A stretch of 64,000 nt of DNA from Flavobacterium crocinum (GCF_003122385.1 NZ_CP029255.1:4278001-4342000), one strand, 5' to 3'; shown: positions 8,795 through 19,400, counted from the first letter of the stretch. The notes: generated by a model not told the origin, from the letters alone. Made by a program: numbers and translations.

Positions 8795-10306
8795 ATGTAT
8801 TCAGGATCAGGATTTAGCAACTGGGAAATTGGAGATGTCGATGTATTTATAGATGAAAAAGGAATTCATCATTTGTTTCACTTAATTATTCCTAACCACG
8901 ATTATATTGCCCATGCGATATCTAAAGATGGCCTTTCTTGGAAACGTGTCAAGAACGCTTTGTTTGTTGGCGATCCCGGAGAATGGGACGACGATATGCT
9001 CTGGACAATGCACATCAGTAAAAGATCGGAAGGAGACGGTTATGAAATGTATTATACCGGTTTAAAACGTCAGGACAAAGGAATTGAGCAAAAAGTAGGA
9101 AGAGCCATTTCGACCGATTTATTAACCTGGAAAAAAGAGAATTTATATGGACTTCCGTTTCAAAGTGAAGCACCGCATTATGAAAGCAAAAACAATAATC
9201 CGAGAGAATGGATAAGTTTTCGAGATCCTTTTAAATATCAATATAAAGGAGACGATTATTTATTAATCTGTGCCAGAAGTGCTTCAGGACCAACTTACAG
9301 ACGTGGCTGTATCGGAATTGCTAAAAGAGAAGCAGAAGGTTATGTTTTACAGAAACCGCTTCATATTCCGTATGTGTATGATGATGTCGAATGTCCCTGT
9401 GTTTTTGAGATTAAAGGAAATCATTATCTACTAGGTTCCATTCGGGAAGATATAAAAGTCCGCTATTGGTCTTCGGCTGAATTTAGAGGAGAATATTCGG
9501 CTTTTCATAATAATGTGCTGATGCCTCAGGGAAATTATGCGGCAAGAGTCGTAAAAGACGGAAAACATTTTCTGGTTTATAATTTCTATTTCGCAGATGG
9601 AAATGTGAATACGCACCGCGTTATTCCGCCTCCAAAGGAATTGGATGTGGATAAAAGCGGTCGTCTTTTGCTAAAGACTTATTATTATTGGGAAAAACTC
9701 TATAAGAAAACCATTCTTCAAAAAGACCTGCCACAGCCAATGCCGATTCTGGGAAATCCTACTGCTGAGTTTGTTCAGGAAAATGAAAATAAATGGCGAT
9801 TTGGATGCCGAAGTGGTTATGAGATTTACGGCTTCGAAAAGCCTTCCAACGATTTTGTCTGGGAAGGTACTTTTTCTGTTGAAGGAATGGGAAAAACGGG
9901 ATTTGTAATTGAATGTGATAAAGAAGGAACGGGTTATTATATTTCAATCGACTTTATGAATGGTTTCGTTCAGTTCAGAGCTTGGGGATTTAATGAAAAA
10001 GATGTAAAGAATAATTTTATCTTTGAAAATATTCAGACCAATCAGTTTGAAATTAGCGAAGAAAAACAGATTTCTTTTAAGATCATCCGTTATGGAAATT
10101 ACTACGAACTTTCGATCAATGAAATTGTAAAACTGACCTTGCTAGATTTTAAATACAACGAGGGAAAAGTTGGTATTTATGTTTGTTCGGCGGTTATTTC
10201 TATCAGCGATTCTAAAATTCATGTTATTCCGGAACCAGAAAATGAATATGCAGCATCCGATCCTGAAAAATATGATAATGAGTTGCAACCGAATTCTTTA
10301 ATTTGA
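8795..10306 (+). CDS. Cytosolic clan GH-J (GH32-like) glycoside hydrolase, candidate sucrose/fructan hydrolase
   Basis: This 503-residue protein lacks a signal peptide. The N-terminal 310 residues read as a five-bladed beta-propeller with the three acidic positions of clan GH-J: Asp16 in GDVDVF (nucleophile position), Asp144 in the SFRDPF motif, and Glu199 in VECPCVF (the EC motif). The usual WMNDPNG opening is altered. Residues from about 320 to 480 look like a lectin-type beta-sandwich, as in GH32 enzymes. It probably cleaves sucrose or a fructosyl derivative in the cytosol. With the fructokinase and SPS genes it would complete a sucrose cycle, but related propellers of GH43 or GH130 type are alternatives. 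The start codon follows a repeat remnant. Confidence 0.75.
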   Translation: MYSGSGFSNWEIGDVDVFIDEKGIHHLFHLIIPNHDYIAHAISKDGLSWKRVKNALFVGDPGEWDDDMLWTMHISKRSEGDGYEMYYTGLKRQDKGIEQKVGRAISTDLLTWKKENLYGLPFQSEAPHYESKNNNPREWISFRDPFKYQYKGDDYLLICARSASGPTYRRGCIGIAKREAEGYVLQKPLHIPYVYDDVECPCVFEIKGNHYLLGSIREDIKVRYWSSAEFRGEYSAFHNNVLMPQGNYAARVVKDGKHFLVYNFYFADGNVNTHRVIPPPKELDVDKSGRLLLKTYYYWEKLYKKTILQKDLPQPMPILGNPTAEFVQENENKWRFGCRSGYEIYGFEKPSNDFVWEGTFSVEGMGKTGFVIECDKEGTGYYISIDFMNGFVQFRAWGFNEKDVKNNFIFENIQTNQFEISEEKQISFKIIRYGNYYELSINEIVKLTLLDFKYNEGKVGIYVCSAVISISDSKIHVIPEPENEYAASDPEKYDNELQPNSLI

Positions 10307-10325
10307 AATCTATACAATTAATTTT

Positions 10326-10572
10326 TAAACACATAGCCCCGATAGCTATCGGGGATTCTCTTTGAGCGGAAAAAGACATTTCACTTTTAATAAAAACACA
10401 TAGCATTAAGTTTTTAAAAGCCACGAATTTCTTGGATTTCCACAAATTTTTAATTCTCGAAAATCTGTGATTTTTTTTGGTAAAAAACAATAAACACATA
10501 GTGCTATGTGTTAGAAACTAGTTTCTTTTTGTACTCTTCATTGACAATAAAATTCTATGTTTCTATGTGTTT
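10326..10572. repeat. Diverged type A/B repeat copy
   Basis: The gap holds AAACACATAG ends at left and CTATGTTTCTATGTGTTTT at right, a CCACGAATT type B segment, and the ACTAGT palindrome. The nested 29-bp inverted repeat is replaced by the perfect 18-bp palindrome CCCCGATAGCTATCGGGG at 10337-10354. No gene is seen in this gap. Confidence 0.7.
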
Positions 10573-10629
10573 TACATTTATTGCCAGCAGTACATCAAAG
10601 AAATTAATTACTATTTAATTTAAATAATT

Positions 10630-11151
10630 ATGAAAATTCAAATCCATAAAATCTTTATTGCTTTAGCATTTTTGCTGATTTTTAATTTAGCTAATGCACA
10701 GCAAAATGATAAAGAAAAATGCCGTTATATTAAAATCCCAAATGGTTATTTGATGGTGCTTCGCGAAGGCGATAATGTTTTGGCTTTGATTGAAAATCTG
10801 GCGAAAGAACAAAATATCCCGTCCGCTAATTTTACCGGAATTGGTTTTGCACAGGATGCAACTTTCGGATTTTATGATTTCAGCCAGAAAAAATTTCATC
10901 CTAAAACTTTCAATAAAGTCGAAATGGGAAGTATAACTGGTTCTATCGCCTGGAGCGGAGAAAAACCATCGATTCACATGCACGGCGTAGCAACCGATGA
11001 TAAATTCGATGCTTATGGTGGTCATATTTTAGCGTTAAAAGTTGGAACGGGTTCTATGGAAATTTATATTACTGTAAACAGTGAAAAATTAGAAAGAAAG
11101 ATTGAACAGCCGTTGAATGCTAATGTTTTACAATTGCCTTGTTTGAAGTAA
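10630..11151 (+). CDS. Secreted PPC/DUF296-domain protein
   Basis: This 173-residue protein has a signal peptide (1-23, cut after ANA before QQNDKE) followed by a single PPC/DUF296 domain. Recognisable parts are GDNVLALIENLAKEQNI, TGIGFAQDATFGFYD, the MGSITGSIAW strand and IHMHGVATD...GGHILALKVG, whose His residues form the metal-like site of the family. PPC domains are found in plant AT-hook proteins and in small bacterial proteins; a bacterial enzymatic role is not established to my knowledge. Export from the cytoplasm is the unusual point. The gene is a monocistron between two repeat copies. Confidence 0.8.
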   Translation: MKIQIHKIFIALAFLLIFNLANAQQNDKEKCRYIKIPNGYLMVLREGDNVLALIENLAKEQNIPSANFTGIGFAQDATFGFYDFSQKKFHPKTFNKVEMGSITGSIAWSGEKPSIHMHGVATDDKFDAYGGHILALKVGTGSMEIYITVNSEKLERKIEQPLNANVLQLPCLK

Positions 11152-11169
11152 GCTTTGAATATAATTTTT

Positions 11170-11469
11170 AAACCAAAAGCCCCGATAGCTATCGGGGATA
11201 GATTTTGCTTTGTCTTGAAAGGCATCTCACTTACAATAAAAAACATAGCTTTCATTATTACTATCTTACTCTCAAACTTGTCATCCTGACGAAGGAAGGA
11301 TCTCCGTTAGAAACTCTACAAAGATTGGTGATTCACTATGCGGAGCTACTTGCGGAGATCCTTCCTTCGTCAGGATGACAAACTGTGTGAGCTATGTGTT
11401 AGAAACTGGTTTCTTTCTAAAGTCTTTTATTAAGTTTTTAAAAAGAAAAAATCTATGTTTCTATGTGTT
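11170..11469. repeat. Type A element in reverse orientation
   Basis: This copy is inverted relative to the 6.9-8.7 kb array. Its 29-bp nested arms are at 11278-11306 and 11353-11381, and the right end is CTATGTTTCTATGTGTT. The left end has been replaced by the CCCCGATAGCTATCGGGG palindrome (11180-11197), so it looks like a composite. The rest of the gap to 11556 is AT-rich and probably holds the promoter of the Crp-type gene. Confidence 0.8.
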
Positions 11470-11556
11470 AAAAAAAACTAATTCTCAAGTTAATACAGTT
11501 GTTTTTATTTTGAAAGATAAAACTTATATTGCCTTCTTCAACTGATAGTAAACAAC

Positions 11557-12147
11557 ATGCCACAAAGTCCTTCCCCTGAAGATGTAAAGAACATTTTTGA
11601 AACCTATTTTACCGCAGATATGACTATCTGGAAAGGATTCTCGGAGAAAATTAAAGTACGGGAATTTGAAAAATCAGAAATCATAAAAGATTACAATGCT
11701 ATAGAAAGATATCTAAACATTGTTATAAAAGGATCAGCAGGATTATTTGTTTGGGATGGGAAAAGAGATATCTGCATCAATCTTCTTTATGAAAAAAGTT
11801 TCATTAGTGATTATATGTCTTTCTTAAATCAACAGCCCACAGTTATCAAAACGGAAGCATTGGAAGAACTGATTTTATGGTCAATTTCTCATTCCGATTT
11901 AAACGAATTATACCAAAAATCTGAAACGGGTTTACGAATTGGCAAAGCGATTTCTGAAATGCTTTATGTACGCAAACAGCAGGAACAAATTAATCTCTTA
12001 ACGCTTTCTCCTCAGGAACGTTATTTAAAACTTATAGAAGGTCGCCCGGAAATATTCCAGAGAACGCCCTTAAAAATCATAGCTTCTTATCTCGGATTAA
12101 CAGCAGAAAGTTTAAGCCGAATTCGAAAAAGAGTTATGGAAAAATGA
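11557..12147 (+). CDS. Crp/Fnr-family transcriptional regulator
   Basis: This 196-residue protein has a cyclic-nucleotide-binding fold (about 20-130) and a short C-terminal helix-turn-helix, IIASYLGLTAESLSRIRKR, in which LGLT...SLSRIR matches the recognition helix of this family in Bacteroidota. The canonical phosphate-binding cassette is not conserved, so the ligand need not be a cyclic nucleotide. It lies 74 bp before a CPBP-family membrane protease gene on the same strand and may be co-transcribed with it. Confidence 0.85.
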   Translation: MPQSPSPEDVKNIFETYFTADMTIWKGFSEKIKVREFEKSEIIKDYNAIERYLNIVIKGSAGLFVWDGKRDICINLLYEKSFISDYMSFLNQQPTVIKTEALEELILWSISHSDLNELYQKSETGLRIGKAISEMLYVRKQQEQINLLTLSPQERYLKLIEGRPEIFQRTPLKIIASYLGLTAESLSRIRKRVMEK

Positions 12148-12221
12148 TTTCTTACCCAAAGTCAATTTTATTCTCATTTGAGCTCGCTAAGTTTGCTTTA
12201 CTAAATCAAACGAAATAACTT

Positions 12222-12917
12222 ATGAAAACTAAAATCAACTTTGGCGCTATAATAGTTTATTATGTAATTGCAGTAATCTGCAGATATGTTGCGGTTAAAA
12301 CCAATTTATTATCAGGAATTGAAAATCCGTATTTAGCTATTCTTCTTCGTGGTGTCGGCCCAGCTTTGGGTGCTTTGGCTGCGATAAAAATATTTTCTCT
12401 GCAAAATCCAATGTCTTTAAAAGGAATTTACAAAAATGCCATCGTTCCGTTTGCTGTTTATTGGTTGTTACCGGCTGTTTTAATTGCTGGAACTTATTAT
12501 TTTGTTATGGGTAAATTCCCAATTTTATTAATGTTTACGGTTTTAGTGTACGGACTTTTAGAAGAAATTGGCTGGCGAGGTTTTTTACAGGAACAATTAA
12601 AATCGCTTCCTAAATTTACTTCGATCTTAATTATTGCGGTTCTTTGGTTTGCGTGGCATTTAAACTTTGAAACCACTTCAAGCAATATGATTTTCTTAGG
12701 AATCATCTTCTTTGGCAGCTGGGGAATCGGAAAAGTATATTCTTCTACAGGATCTTTATTGGCAGTTGCCGGAGTGCATTCTCTAAACAATTTTTTCCGC
12801 AATGGCTTGCATGATACGGAATTAACGCTGATCGTGACTTTATTGATTATCTGGGTTGGCTTTATTATAATTTATAACAGAAAAAATAAAAAAGCACTAA
12901 ATCCAATTGCTGAGTAG
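12222..12917 (+). CDS. CPBP-family intramembrane glutamic protease
   Basis: This 231-residue integral membrane protein has about seven hydrophobic segments. The conserved CPBP (Abi) motifs are present: EEIGWRGFL with Glu114/Glu115 and Arg119, WFAWHLNF with His146, and HSLNN with His186 and Asn190. Family members include CAAX-processing proteases and bacteriocin-immunity proteins. The substrate is unknown. It follows the Crp-type regulator gene at close range. Confidence 0.85.
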   Translation: MKTKINFGAIIVYYVIAVICRYVAVKTNLLSGIENPYLAILLRGVGPALGALAAIKIFSLQNPMSLKGIYKNAIVPFAVYWLLPAVLIAGTYYFVMGKFPILLMFTVLVYGLLEEIGWRGFLQEQLKSLPKFTSILIIAVLWFAWHLNFETTSSNMIFLGIIFFGSWGIGKVYSSTGSLLAVAGVHSLNNFFRNGLHDTELTLIVTLLIIWVGFIIIYNRKNKKALNPIAE

Positions 12918-12929
12918 TTCCAAAAAATT

Positions 12930-13214
12930 AAATACATAGAAACATAGATTTTCTTAACGCTAAGAAAAGTCGTTTCACTTTTAATAAAACACATAGTAAT
13001 ACGTTATGTTATGCATTATGAGCTTTTTTTGTCATCCTGACGAAGGAAGGATCGCACTAGAAGCTCAGTAATCTACGTCGCCAATCTTTGTCGAGTTACG
13101 TTTGTGATCCTTCCTTCGTCAGGATGACAAACTGTGCGGACTATATGTGAGAAACCAGTTTCTTTTTCTATTCTTTTTCAAACTAAAAAAAAATCTATGT
13201 TTCTATGTGTTTAA
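12930..13214. repeat. Diverged type A element between two convergent genes
   Basis: The ends are AAATACATAGAAACATAG and CTATGTTTCTATGTGTTT. The nested inverted repeat arms are 25 bp (13029-13053 with 13106-13130), shorter than in the array copies. It fills the gap between the CPBP gene and the convergent small gene, so any terminator for these genes must come from the element itself. Confidence 0.8.
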
Positions 13215-13227
13215 ATTAAACGGTTTT

Positions 13228-13587
<360 letters not shown>

Positions 13588-13663
13588 TTACTTTTTTCTA
13601 ATCTTAAAATGAGGTTTTATGGGCTCAAAGGTACAAATTGAAAAAAGAATGTTTCTTTTGATT

Positions 13664-15532
13664 TTATTTCCCTAATTCTAAAACACTCTTCAACTCAAAT
13701 TCAAAATTGTGCATTTGGAAACCATCAATCAATACATTTCCTTTTTTATCAATAACAAAATATTTCGGAATTGCTTCAAATTTAAAAAGTTGTCGAAGAT
13801 AATTATAGTCATCTACTGATAATCTAAAGCTGTTTTTTAGTTCCTGATCCTTTATAAATTTAGAATAACCAGATAAAGGCGATTCTGTTTCTTCTGTTAT
13901 AAACAGAAACTCAAAGTCTTTATTTCCTTCGTATTTTCTGCGTATCTCCTTCATATTTTTAATGTTTCCAACGCATGGCGCGCAACTGGTAGACCAAAAA
14001 TCAACAAACAAAATTTTTCCTTTAAAGGGATTTATAATTTTATTAAAAATATCAGTCGCTTTTCCCGGAGGTAAAACATAAGCTTTGGAACTTTCAGACG
14101 GAAAAACCTGGTTCAGAAGAACGTTTCCTTCTTCAATTACAAAAGGAGTTGTTATTTCTTTTTTCTGATTTTCCCAATATGTCATGGCCTTTTTTCTGTC
14201 TGCTCTACTGGTATCAAATTTAAGTTTCCTCACTTTTGTAATATCATAAACTAAATTATGCTGTAATCCCAATACATTTGTTACTACAGAATCTCTTAGT
14301 CTGCTATATTCTTTTGCTATATTTAAAGAATTGGCATTCACTAATGGCATAACGTACTTTTCATTGTATAATTCGACTTCTTTCCTGTATTTTTCTCTAA
14401 ATTGCTTTACTTTATTCTCTCTATTTTCGACAACTGTTTTAGATGCATTTGATGAATTGTAAATGGCATTTAGTAACTCTCTATCTTCCTTTGATATTTT
14501 GACTGCCTGCTCATCTAAATAAGCTAAGATATTTTTTTCTGGCGTGACTCTGAATATTTCCCGACTTGGCTCAACACTAAAAGGCTGGCTGAATTCAAAA
14601 AGATTCTCAAATGTTCCAAATAGAGAAGATACCAAAAGACTTTGATCATTTAAAGGGAATTCTTTCAGGAAATTATAGAAACTATTATCAAGTGTATTAA
14701 CTGCTTTTTTGTCCGGGTGTGCCAGAGATCTGAATTTTATTTGCGGAAACTCAAACAAATTAATAGCCGTTTTTAAATAAATATCATTTTTTATAATAAC
14801 AGCCGCTTTACTGCTGAATTGATGACTTTTGATATAATTATCAAGGCTTTCTAAATTTTCTTTTTGCTCTGCAAATTGATTACTTTTGAAATCCTCGGCA
14901 GGAAGAGAATTTATCTTTCGTTCTGTATCTTCAAAATCTATTATATTGTAATCAAAATTTAGCAAATCGTTGTTTATCTGCTCCAGTGTTCCTTTGTAAA
15001 ACACTTTCTTAAATTTGGAATTATCAGAAACAGGCAGTAAATCCTTTATATCAACTATACATGCAACAACCTGTCCGGGTTCAATATACAAAGGAATCGA
15101 GACATCTTTAATTATGGCATTCAAATATATAGGGTATGATAATGGAAGATCAGCTTCAAAACGTCCATCAGGATGAATTTGTATCACCGCAGGTAAATCC
15201 TCTGAAGTAATCTCATTAATCCAATAGACAATTCCGGTAGTAAACCCTAAGTTTTTATTGTAACCGTTAATATATCCGATAAGTCGTCCATTAGTTTTAT
15301 TGTAAAAATCCGAAGAATTAAAATCTGCAATGGGTTGCTTTTTTATTTTTAAGAACTCACTATTCATCCATTCCTCAATTTCTTTTGGAACTTCTACAGC
15401 AACTGCTGTTTTCTCTTTTGAAACATCCGCAATCTTATTGTTTTTTTTATTTGCTGTTTGTCCATTCACTTCAGGAATAAACAATGACAATGTCATAAAC
15501 ACTAGTAACAGTCTTACTTTTTTAATTTTCAT
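13664..15532 (-). CDS. Exported TlpA-like protein with C-terminal thioredoxin fold
   Basis: This 622-residue protein has a signal peptide (1-25, ending VNGQ) and a long N-terminal region of mixed strands and helices (DUF4369-like position). A C-terminal TlpA/ResA-type domain of about 130 residues follows. The redox motif is CAPC (Cys517 and Cys520) in VDFWSTSCAPCVGN, and AIPKYFVIDKKG provides the cis-proline segment. Proteins of this plan are common periplasmic or outer-membrane thiol-disulfide proteins in Bacteroidota, sometimes next to SusCD loci. The physiological partner is unknown. The gene stands alone, and a terminator-like hairpin lies upstream for the preceding lipoprotein gene. Confidence 0.8.
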   Translation of the reverse strand: MKIKKVRLLLVFMTLSLFIPEVNGQTANKKNNKIADVSKEKTAVAVEVPKEIEEWMNSEFLKIKKQPIADFNSSDFYNKTNGRLIGYINGYNKNLGFTTGIVYWINEITSEDLPAVIQIHPDGRFEADLPLSYPIYLNAIIKDVSIPLYIEPGQVVACIVDIKDLLPVSDNSKFKKVFYKGTLEQINNDLLNFDYNIIDFEDTERKINSLPAEDFKSNQFAEQKENLESLDNYIKSHQFSSKAAVIIKNDIYLKTAINLFEFPQIKFRSLAHPDKKAVNTLDNSFYNFLKEFPLNDQSLLVSSLFGTFENLFEFSQPFSVEPSREIFRVTPEKNILAYLDEQAVKISKEDRELLNAIYNSSNASKTVVENRENKVKQFREKYRKEVELYNEKYVMPLVNANSLNIAKEYSRLRDSVVTNVLGLQHNLVYDITKVRKLKFDTSRADRKKAMTYWENQKKEITTPFVIEEGNVLLNQVFPSESSKAYVLPPGKATDIFNKIINPFKGKILFVDFWSTSCAPCVGNIKNMKEIRRKYEGNKDFEFLFITEETESPLSGYSKFIKDQELKNSFRLSVDDYNYLRQLFKFEAIPKYFVIDKKGNVLIDGFQMHNFEFELKSVLELGK

Positions 15533-15652
15533 ATTTTTTACTCACTTTTAAGTTTATTAGTAAGTAAAAAAAATCGGACATATCCCCTAGTGAAGAAAGT
15601 CATTTTTTAAAATATTTTTCCAATTCCACTAAAATTATGATTGAACTAAAAT

Positions 15653-15685
15653 AAAAACAGACTGTCTTTTGACAGCCTGTTTTTT
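15653..15685 (-). terminator. Terminator of the lipoprotein gene
   Basis: The stem 15653-15660 pairs with 15677-15684, with an inner stem CTGTC/GACAG and a TTTT loop. On the minus strand the hairpin is followed by a T-rich run, as expected for termination of the gene ending at 15705. It is nearly symmetrical and could stop transcription both ways. Confidence 0.7.
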
Positions 15686-15704
15686 CCAAAAACTAATTCT
15701 AAAA

Positions 15705-16355
15705 TTAGTTAAAAATAATTGTGTGATCTTTTTCTACTCTCAACAGAGAATTAGATTTTTTTGCTGTAAAATTCTTTGCTTCGGAACGACTTACATTTCC
15801 TTTATACTGCATTACAAAATTGACATCATTCTCACTCGAAGTAAGTACTCCGTCTTTATAATAACTCGCCGTGCCTTTTCCCGTAAAACTGACTTTATAA
15901 TTTTCCCCATTTTCCGAAACTTTAAATGTGCCGCTGGTTGGTTTTATACTGACACCATTAGTTACCGACATACCGCCTTTTTCTGCATTAATGTTTTTCC
16001 CTAATAATGATTGTCCCCATTTTGTAAAAGTATAAGCCGTTGCTTCAGAATATCCGCCAAAACTGTAATCGCCCTTTGCTAAATTATTTTTTAATGAAGA
16101 AAACAATTCGAAGTACACTACTGCTCCATCTTCTTTATCCGAAATGGATTTTGATCGTAACGAAAAATCGATATTATAAGCATTTCCCCTTACACCATAA
16201 TTTTCAAGGTATCCCTGTGATAATTCTACCGTCTGGCTTCCAATTTTCAGATAACCCTTGTTTGCATTAGCATCCTGATCACTTTCATTATCACTTGAAC
16301 AAGATGATAATAAAGTAATGAAAACCAGCATTATTATTTTAAAACTATTATTCAT
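15705..16355 (-). CDS. Lipoprotein of unknown function
   Basis: This 216-residue protein begins with a lipoprotein signal (lipobox LLSSC, Cys19) and a short Ser/Asp/Asn-rich linker. The remainder is strand-rich with repeated patterns such as KGYLKIGSQTVEL, AVVYFELFSS and YKVSFTGKGTASYY. This resembles small outer-membrane-anchored beta-sandwich lipoproteins of Bacteroidota, but I do not recognise a family. It lies just downstream of the giant pectinase gene on the same strand with a 90-bp gap, so read-through is possible. Confidence 0.75.
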   Translation of the reverse strand: MNNSFKIIMLVFITLLSSCSSDNESDQDANANKGYLKIGSQTVELSQGYLENYGVRGNAYNIDFSLRSKSISDKEDGAVVYFELFSSLKNNLAKGDYSFGGYSEATAYTFTKWGQSLLGKNINAEKGGMSVTNGVSIKPTSGTFKVSENGENYKVSFTGKGTASYYKDGVLTSSENDVNFVMQYKGNVSRSEAKNFTAKKSNSLLRVEKDHTIIFN

Positions 16356-16445
16356 ATCTATAATGATTTATTTTTTATACTGATGAATTTCGTGTTGCAA
16401 ATCAGGGATGAAAATTGAAAACTTTCATCCCATGATTCTATAAAC

Positions 16446-19400
16446 TTATTTAACTATAATTCTAGCCGTTTCTCCTGTTTTTAAACTTTTGATAAAGTAA
16501 CTTCCAGAAGCTAAATCAGAGATTGAGATGTCAGTCTCTAAACCAATCACATCTACTTGTTTAACTAAAAGTCCATTCATACTGAAAATAGCCAAACGAT
16601 CCAATTCTGTGCTTGATCTTAAAGTAATCTTGCCACTAGCAACCGTTGGGAAAACTAAAAACTCTCCCAGCTTTTTCCAGCGTCCGTAAACCGTTGCATT
16701 TTCCTTTTGAGTAGTACCAAAACCTGTTACTTCTTTTCCGTATAAAGCATCAGCATACCAGCCTAAGAATCGGTAACCTGTAGCTTGTGCTTCTTCTAAA
16801 ACAAAAGTGGTTCCGGTCTGTACACTTGTTTTATTTGGATTAACGGCTCCAGATGGCAGATTCAAATAAGAAATACTGTAGAAAGTCGGTGGAATTACCT
16901 CATCTTTTTTGTTATTCCCATCAACACCCCAGAAAGCATAAAACGTTTGATTTCCTGTTGCTGTAGCTCCAATTTCTTTAATCGAATTCGGTGTTGTTGC
17001 AGAAGCCGACCATCCGAAGAAAGTATAATCCTTTAAAGTTGGAACAGGTAAAGTCAGTGCAGTACCTTCTGTATATTCAACAGGAGTTAATCCAATTATA
17101 GCTTTGCCATCAATTGAATTCATGTAGCTAATTCCCGATTTTACAACAGGTTTGGGATCTGGTTTATTGTTTCCTCCTTCTCCCCAAAACGCATAAAACG
17201 TTTGATTTCCTGTCGCTGTTGCCGGAATGGTTTTGAGTAATCCTGGTGTAGTTACAGAAGCCGACCAGCCAAAGAAAGTGTACCCTTCCAATTTTGGTAT
17301 TGGCAAATTGGTTACCGCTCCTTCCATAAATTCAGATGGAGATAATGTAATGGCTTTTCCGTCTATCGAATTCACATAATTAATTATTGAAAACTTAGCA
17401 TCTGCTTTTAGCCATCTTGGATCTCCAAGAACTCCGCCTTCCAATGAAGCTTTTGCTAAAGGAGAATTTTTAGAGAAGCTAAAATCTCCCGAAACAGGAT
17501 TTGGAAATGAAAGTGATAATAATCCTAAACTATTAATTGTTTTAACATTAGTTTCAGTAACCGTAACTGTTCCTTTAACAATTTGTGAAGTTACTCCAAC
17601 CAAAAGATTATTATCCAAAACTGCTTTTCCTGCACCAATTGCGTGATTAGAATTGAACATAAAAATCGGTTTTGGATTTTCACGTTCGTCCTGCATGATA
17701 TTGTTTTTAAAGGTATAAGTCGAAGTGTTGCTGTACTGATTATTGATAAACACAAAACCATCCTGGCTTCCCGAATTATGAATGGTATTATTTTCAATCG
17801 CAACATTTAAGCTTTCATTGACCGCATCTTTTTTCTGAAGCATTATAAAACTATTTCCTTTTTTGTAATTAAAAACCGTTGAATTTTTAACCGAAATCGT
17901 ATTTACAATATGTGAATCGGGTTGAATAAAACTCGCGCTTTCTGAAGCCGTTCCATCAATAATACAATTCTCTAAAACTATCTTAGAAATTGGATGATCG
18001 CTCGCACCTTCCGTTACGAATAAGCTTTGTTTAATTCCTTTAATAGAAGCATTTTTTATTTCAAAAGCCGATACTCCAGAACCATTTTTAAACTGAAATA
18101 CATTAGAGTAGGTATTCGTTAAATCAAAATCAACTCCTGAAAAACTGAAACTTCCTGAAAAAATTTCTGCTTGATCAGATAAAAATGAACCTGCAAACAC
18201 TGGCTTTGAATTTTCGTCAGGAACGAAAGTGTATTTATGATTTTTAACCGTAAGTGCTGTACTTGTGGTATAAGTACCACTTGCCATTATAAACTTTGAA
18301 CCATCTTCTGCGGCGTTGTATTTCTCTACAAAATTCTGCGGATTTACATACACATCTAAACTTCCATTTTGTACCGCTGTGATATGATTGACCAAACTAT
18401 TGATATAAACTTCAATATTGGTATAAATTCCGTCAACTGTTTTTAGATTTCCGTCGGCCGCGCTGGCAGGATTTAAACCTTTTTCAGTTTCCCATTTATC
18501 TGGCATTCCATCTCCATCTGTATCTAATGGAGCTTCGCCAGTAGGAAGAACTGGCCATCCTCCAGTTGCCGATGGTGTATCAATATAACCGTTTGTACTT
18601 CCGTTGCCTCCGTTCATAATACTTGCTGTTCCAGAACGTGTATCATCTACCGCTCTTTTGTCAACAGCATCTCTAAAAAGATTGGCTCCAGCATTCTCCA
18701 AAACCAATTGATACGCTTTTGTAGCACTATGCGTTGTTATTTCGCCTGGTGCGTGAGGTGTACTCATTTTTATTGAAGCTTTATCAGCATCGCTTACTGG
18801 AAGCTGACTGCCGTGAAACTGACTGTAAACTCCATATGTCCAGTTATCCTGAGTAGCTCTTTCAGAACCTACCACGTAATTTCCATCCACAAAATATTTA
18901 CCCCAGATGCCGTATAATGGCGAAGTCGTATCTAAACTTCTTCCTGTAGATAAAATTCGTTCTTTGGTAGAATTGGAAGTTCCAGGTCCAGGTTTCCAGT
19001 AATTGTTTACCAGATTCACGTTCATAGCATCTCCGCCATAACAGCTGTTTCCTCCCCAGTTATAGATTACGTTATTACGAATATCAACTAAATCGGTTTT
19101 AGCAAAAATATCATTGGCATATTCTCCTAATCTTGGATTACGGCTATCATGATGCGCTAACAAATTGTGATGGAAAGAAGCATTTTTACCTCCCCAAACA
19201 CCTCCGTAACCGTGAGCTCCTTTTGCATGAACAGAATTTCGAAGACTTTCAGAAATAATACACCACTGAAGCGTAAAATTTTCATTTTGATAAAAAGATA
19301 CACATTCGTCTGTAGACCAGCTCATCGAACAGTGATCGACAATAATGTTCTTTTGAAAACGTCCGCCTAAAGCATCATTTTCTACATCATGGGTATCTCC

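Noticed and set aside
15669-16004. 111-residue plus-strand open frame
   Set aside because: It is antisense to the lipoprotein gene at 15705-16355 and has no recognisable feature.
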